A stretch of 24,983 nucleotides of DNA, taken from the NCBI GenBank assembly GCA_002319955.1, contig DCJS01000025.1, forward strand, positions 15,998 through 40,980, read 5' to 3'. Below, one piece after another: positions 22,749 to 24,983 of this stretch (position 1 is its first letter; the number at the start of each line of letters is the position of its first letter). The stretch comes from Flavobacteriales bacterium UBA1694. Lineage in GTDB: Bacteria > Bacteroidota > Bacteroidia > Flavobacteriales > Weeksellaceae. The position numbers were made by a program, and so were the translations under genes. The notes under the pieces were generated by a model that was not told the origin of the DNA, ran no database searches, and saw nothing but the letters and a program-made list of their open reading frames with translations.

Positions 22749-23675
22749 TTAGAACTTAAGGTCGCTATTTACCGCTCTTACAGCGTCTGCAGCTTCGCTA
22801 AATTTTTCTTGTTCTGCCGCGCTTAATGGAATGTCAACAATTTGTTCAACCCCATTTTTTCCAATTATGGCAGGCACGCCTAAACAAATATCGTTTTGAC
22901 CATACTCTCCTTCTAGTAAAAGTGAACATGGAATCATTTTTTTCTGATCGCAAGCAATTGCCTGAACCATCACTGAGACCGCCGCACCCGGTGCATACCA
23001 AGCAGAAGTCCCCAACAATTTGGTTAAGGTCGCTCCACCCACTTTGGTTTCTTCAACAACGAAATCAACCTGATCTTGACTTAAGAACTCGCTCACAGGG
23101 ACACCGTTTCTAGTCGCTTTACTCACTAGAGGAAGCATTCCTGTATCGCTATGCGCTGCAATGACCATTCCATCAACATCTGAAATAGGAGCGTCTAAAG
23201 CCTGAGCTAGTCTATATTTGAAGCGTGCGCTATCTAGGGCTCCACCCATACCAATAACGCGGTTCTTTGGAAGACCTGAGGTTTTATGAACCAAATAAGC
23301 CATCGTATCCATCGGATTGGACACAATAATAAGAATAACGTTTGGAGAATGGGCGATTAGATTCTTGGTGACCTCTCCCACGATTCCAGCGTTTATTCCA
23401 ATTAACTCTTCACGAGTCATTCCTGGTTTTCTTGGAATCCCAGAGGTTATGACCGCGATGTCTGAATTAGCAGTTTGACTGTAATCTCCTGTGGTACCGA
23501 CGATCTTAGTGTCAAACCCATTTAGGGATGCGGTTTGCATTAAATCCATGGCCTTGCCCTCGGCAAATCCTTCTTTAATATCCACAAGCACTACTTCAGA
23601 ACAAAAATTCTTCATCGCAATGTACTCCGCACAGCTAGCACCTACAGCGCCAGCACCTACAACCGTTACTTTCAT
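22749..23675 (-). CDS. mdh: Malate dehydrogenase (NAD, LDH-like class)
   Basis: A 308-residue TCA-cycle dehydrogenase. The Rossmann GAGAVG is at residues 7-12 and D32 (VDI) indicates NAD over NADP. Substrate arginines are R82 and R88 in GIPRKPGMTREELIGINAG, N120 lies in VSNPMDT, R151 in GMGGALDSARF, and the catalytic histidine is H175. The segment around it reads AAHSDTGMLPLV where flavobacterial relatives usually have GGHGDTTMIPL (recollection), an unusual set of changes beside the active site. LDH is ruled out by the arginine-rich substrate loop. A canonical promoter lies upstream. Confidence 0.95.
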   Translation of the reverse strand: MKVTVVGAGAVGASCAEYIAMKNFCSEVVLVDIKEGFAEGKAMDLMQTASLNGFDTKIVGTTGDYSQTANSDIAVITSGIPRKPGMTREELIGINAGIVGEVTKNLIAHSPNVILIIVSNPMDTMAYLVHKTSGLPKNRVIGMGGALDSARFKYRLAQALDAPISDVDGMVIAAHSDTGMLPLVSKATRNGVPVSEFLSQDQVDFVVEETKVGGATLTKLLGTSAWYAPGAAVSVMVQAIACDQKKMIPCSLLLEGEYGQNDICLGVPAIIGKNGVEQIVDIPLSAAEQEKFSEAADAVRAVNSDLKF

Positions 23676-23746
23676 AATATTATATAATTTAATTGATTTT
23701 ACTTTCGAGCCTTATCTCAAATCGTATGAGAATGCATTAAGGAACC

Positions 23747-23777
23747 CAAATTTACTAATAACTTAGATTTTACGCAA
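23747..23777 (-). promoter_or_regulatory. Canonical Bacteroidota promoter of mdh
   Basis: TTG (23777-23775) - 20 bp - TAAATTTG (23754-23747) on the minus strand fits both -33 and -7 consensus with good spacing. It gives a leader of about 65 nt before the ATG at 23675. Confidence 0.7.
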
Positions 23778-23795
23778 TTCTACGACGTGAAATTA

Positions 23796-23827
23796 AAAAG
23801 CAATAGGCCAAGGCGCCAAATGCTTTT
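23796..23827 (-). terminator. Possible terminator overlapping the ndpA-like stop codon
   Basis: AAAAGCA (23796-23802) pairs with TGCTTTT (23821-23827), with an inner GGC/GCC step and a run TTTTTAATTT following on the minus strand. The stem starts within the stop codon. The internal mismatches lower confidence. Confidence 0.45.
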
Positions 23828-24839
23828 ACTTTTCCTCTTCAAAATACAAACGGTAGTACTTGCCTTTCTCATCCTGACCCGTCTCAATGAGCTTTCGGTC
23901 GCCATGAACGTAGATATGAAAATTTTTATCAAGCTTTATCACACTTTTGAAATACCGGGCATTCTTCTTTACAGCCGACTCATTTATCACGAAATCCTCC
24001 GCAATAGAGACCTGAAGATCCTGCTCATAATCGGTCTTGAAATTCACGAAACTTTCAATCACATTCTGATCCTCTAGGACCGTGGCGGTGAAATCTTCAA
24101 ATACGAATTCCTCCCGGTCCTTGAAAAAAGAAATCGATTTGTTCAAAAAGTCGGCTTGATCAGCCTTCGAAATCTCAAATTCTTGTGGCAATTGTTTGGT
24201 GACGAAATCTTTGTAAACAGAAAGGGTCTCTTGCGTATGAAAATACGCATCGCTGCGCTGCTTTACCTTGAGAAAATCTTCAAACCAATAGTACTCGTCG
24301 CCGTTCTTATTTTGATCAAGCACGGAAACCGCATACCCCAACTCCGAATCCACATTATAAATCACACAACCTTTATCTAACTTGGTCAGCCCAATACCGT
24401 AATCCTTTTCCAGTTCAAATGGTTCCTCTAAGGAGTGAATTTTCAAAAATGGCAGCTTGTTTTCAGTTTTAAAAATACCAATTTTCGCCACTGAAGTTTC
24501 ATCTTCTTGATCACGCTCAAAATAGCAAACGAACAAATCGCCGCCTTGGATCCTTGGATTCTGAGCAGCCTCAAATAAATGCGTTGCGATCAGTTCACTA
24601 GACTCCACAAAGGACGATGGATCTTTGAAAATCTGGTTAGCTGCAGAATAGACCGCATTATGTTCCAAGTACGAATCACTATAAAATTGAAACTGCTCGT
24701 CACTCTTAAATCCTTTCATGAAAAAATCCATAAGTGTTTCGTCCATACCTTCATCAAGTTCAAGTGGTGATGTGGCAAGATTTAAAGCCTCTCCATTAAT
24801 TTTATTTCCGATTCGGTGTACGATTAGTTTTGAAAACAT
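23826..24839 (-). CDS. Nucleoid-associated protein, NdpA/YejK-like (37-kDa family)
   Basis: A 337-residue cytoplasmic protein. The start at 24839 (MFSKLIVHRIGNK) is preferred: the frame is open to 24905, but the extra 22 residues run through a TACTTTTG promoter element and homologues begin with a similar I-x-x-I-x-H-x-I/V-G segment. NdpA-family features are the N-terminal strand, the central VCYFERDQEDETSVAKIGIF segment and the LDKGCVIYN stretch, and a conserved YFKSVIKLDKNFHIYVHGDR near the C-terminus. The family binds DNA or the nucleoid in E. coli (YejK); the role in Bacteroidota is not known. It shares no transcript obviously with mdh, which has its own promoter. Confidence 0.82.
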   Translation of the reverse strand: MFSKLIVHRIGNKINGEALNLATSPLELDEGMDETLMDFFMKGFKSDEQFQFYSDSYLEHNAVYSAANQIFKDPSSFVESSELIATHLFEAAQNPRIQGGDLFVCYFERDQEDETSVAKIGIFKTENKLPFLKIHSLEEPFELEKDYGIGLTKLDKGCVIYNVDSELGYAVSVLDQNKNGDEYYWFEDFLKVKQRSDAYFHTQETLSVYKDFVTKQLPQEFEISKADQADFLNKSISFFKDREEFVFEDFTATVLEDQNVIESFVNFKTDYEQDLQVSIAEDFVINESAVKKNARYFKSVIKLDKNFHIYVHGDRKLIETGQDEKGKYYRLYFEEEK

Positions 24840-24861
24840 GGGTTCTATTTTTTGTGAATTG

Positions 24862-24869
24862 CAAAAGTA
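24862..24869 (-). promoter_or_regulatory. Candidate -7 element of the NdpA-like gene (TACTTTTG)
   Basis: TACTTTTG on the minus strand fits TAnnTTTG and lies 22 bp before the ATG at 24839, supporting that start. No TTG at proper -33 spacing is seen. The rest of the right edge (24870-24983) shows no gene I can support. Confidence 0.45.
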
Positions 24870-24983
24870 TCTATTTCCAAATGAATCCATCGACTTAATT
24901 GCCATCGACTTTTGGAAATCCTCTCAAAGAATCTGTATCCTACTTACTGTAACTCGTCCCCACTTACGATGGGATTAAAATGG

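Noticed and set aside
24840..24905. N-terminal extension of the NdpA-like protein
   Set aside because: It crosses the TACTTTTG element; the family N-terminus matches MFSKLIVHRIG.
1..24983. tRNA, rRNA, CRISPR or insertion sequence
   Set aside because: No cloverleaf with TTCRA arm, no spaced direct repeats and no transposase or terminal repeats were seen on reading both strands by eye.

Overview
The window is about 25 kb of a Bacteroidota chromosome, most likely order Flavobacteriales. This rests on gene content (gldC, a DUF5522 protein, a flavobacterial-type malate dehydrogenase, a PafA-type phosphatase, an NdpA-like protein), on repeated TAnnTTTG promoter elements typical of the phylum, on A-rich leaders lacking clear Shine-Dalgarno sequences, and on ordinary core-gene neighbourhoods such as asnS-rpoN. 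Coding density is high. I see no insertion sequence, prophage, tRNA, rRNA or CRISPR array.

Layout. 47-1740 (minus): nadE followed closely by a membrane-anchored barnase-family ribonuclease and its barstar inhibitor; this is the most accessory-looking part. 2006-6096 (plus): gldC and a gamma-family trans-sulfuration PLP enzyme closed by a perfect palindromic terminator, then a DinB-fold protein overlapping tsaC/ywlC, then a CCA-adding enzyme. 6170-8994 (minus): a TonB-dependent receptor whose leader is a cobalamin riboswitch, so it is called a B12 receptor (btuB), preceded by cytidine deaminase. 9118-10439 (plus): an old yellow enzyme and a one-base-overlapping DUF2752 membrane protein. 10436-13797 (minus): hemL, a LysM glucosaminidase and an ACC-deaminase-like PLP enzyme, probably one operon. 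13971-15135 (plus): an ECF sigma factor overlapping a membrane protein that may be its partner. 15192-18200 (minus): rpoN and asnS. 18355-19437: a tiny HExxH membrane protein divergent from a DUF5522/DUF4136 lipoprotein pair. 19512-22676: divergent PafA-type and Tat-exported PhoA-type alkaline phosphatases. 22749-24839 (minus): malate dehydrogenase and an NdpA-like nucleoid-associated protein.

Functional themes: cofactor and nutrient supply (NAD, haem, B12, organic phosphate), translation and tRNA maturation (AsnRS, CCA enzyme, TsaC), transcription control (ECF sigma, sigma-54), and an exported RNase with a cytoplasmic inhibitor. Most genes are housekeeping. The points most worth a second look are the barnase/barstar pair (intact interface, natural cysteine pair, membrane anchor, nadE operon), the mini HExxH protein, the ECF/membrane-protein pair, the altered active-site motif of malate dehydrogenase, and gldC without an adjacent gldB.
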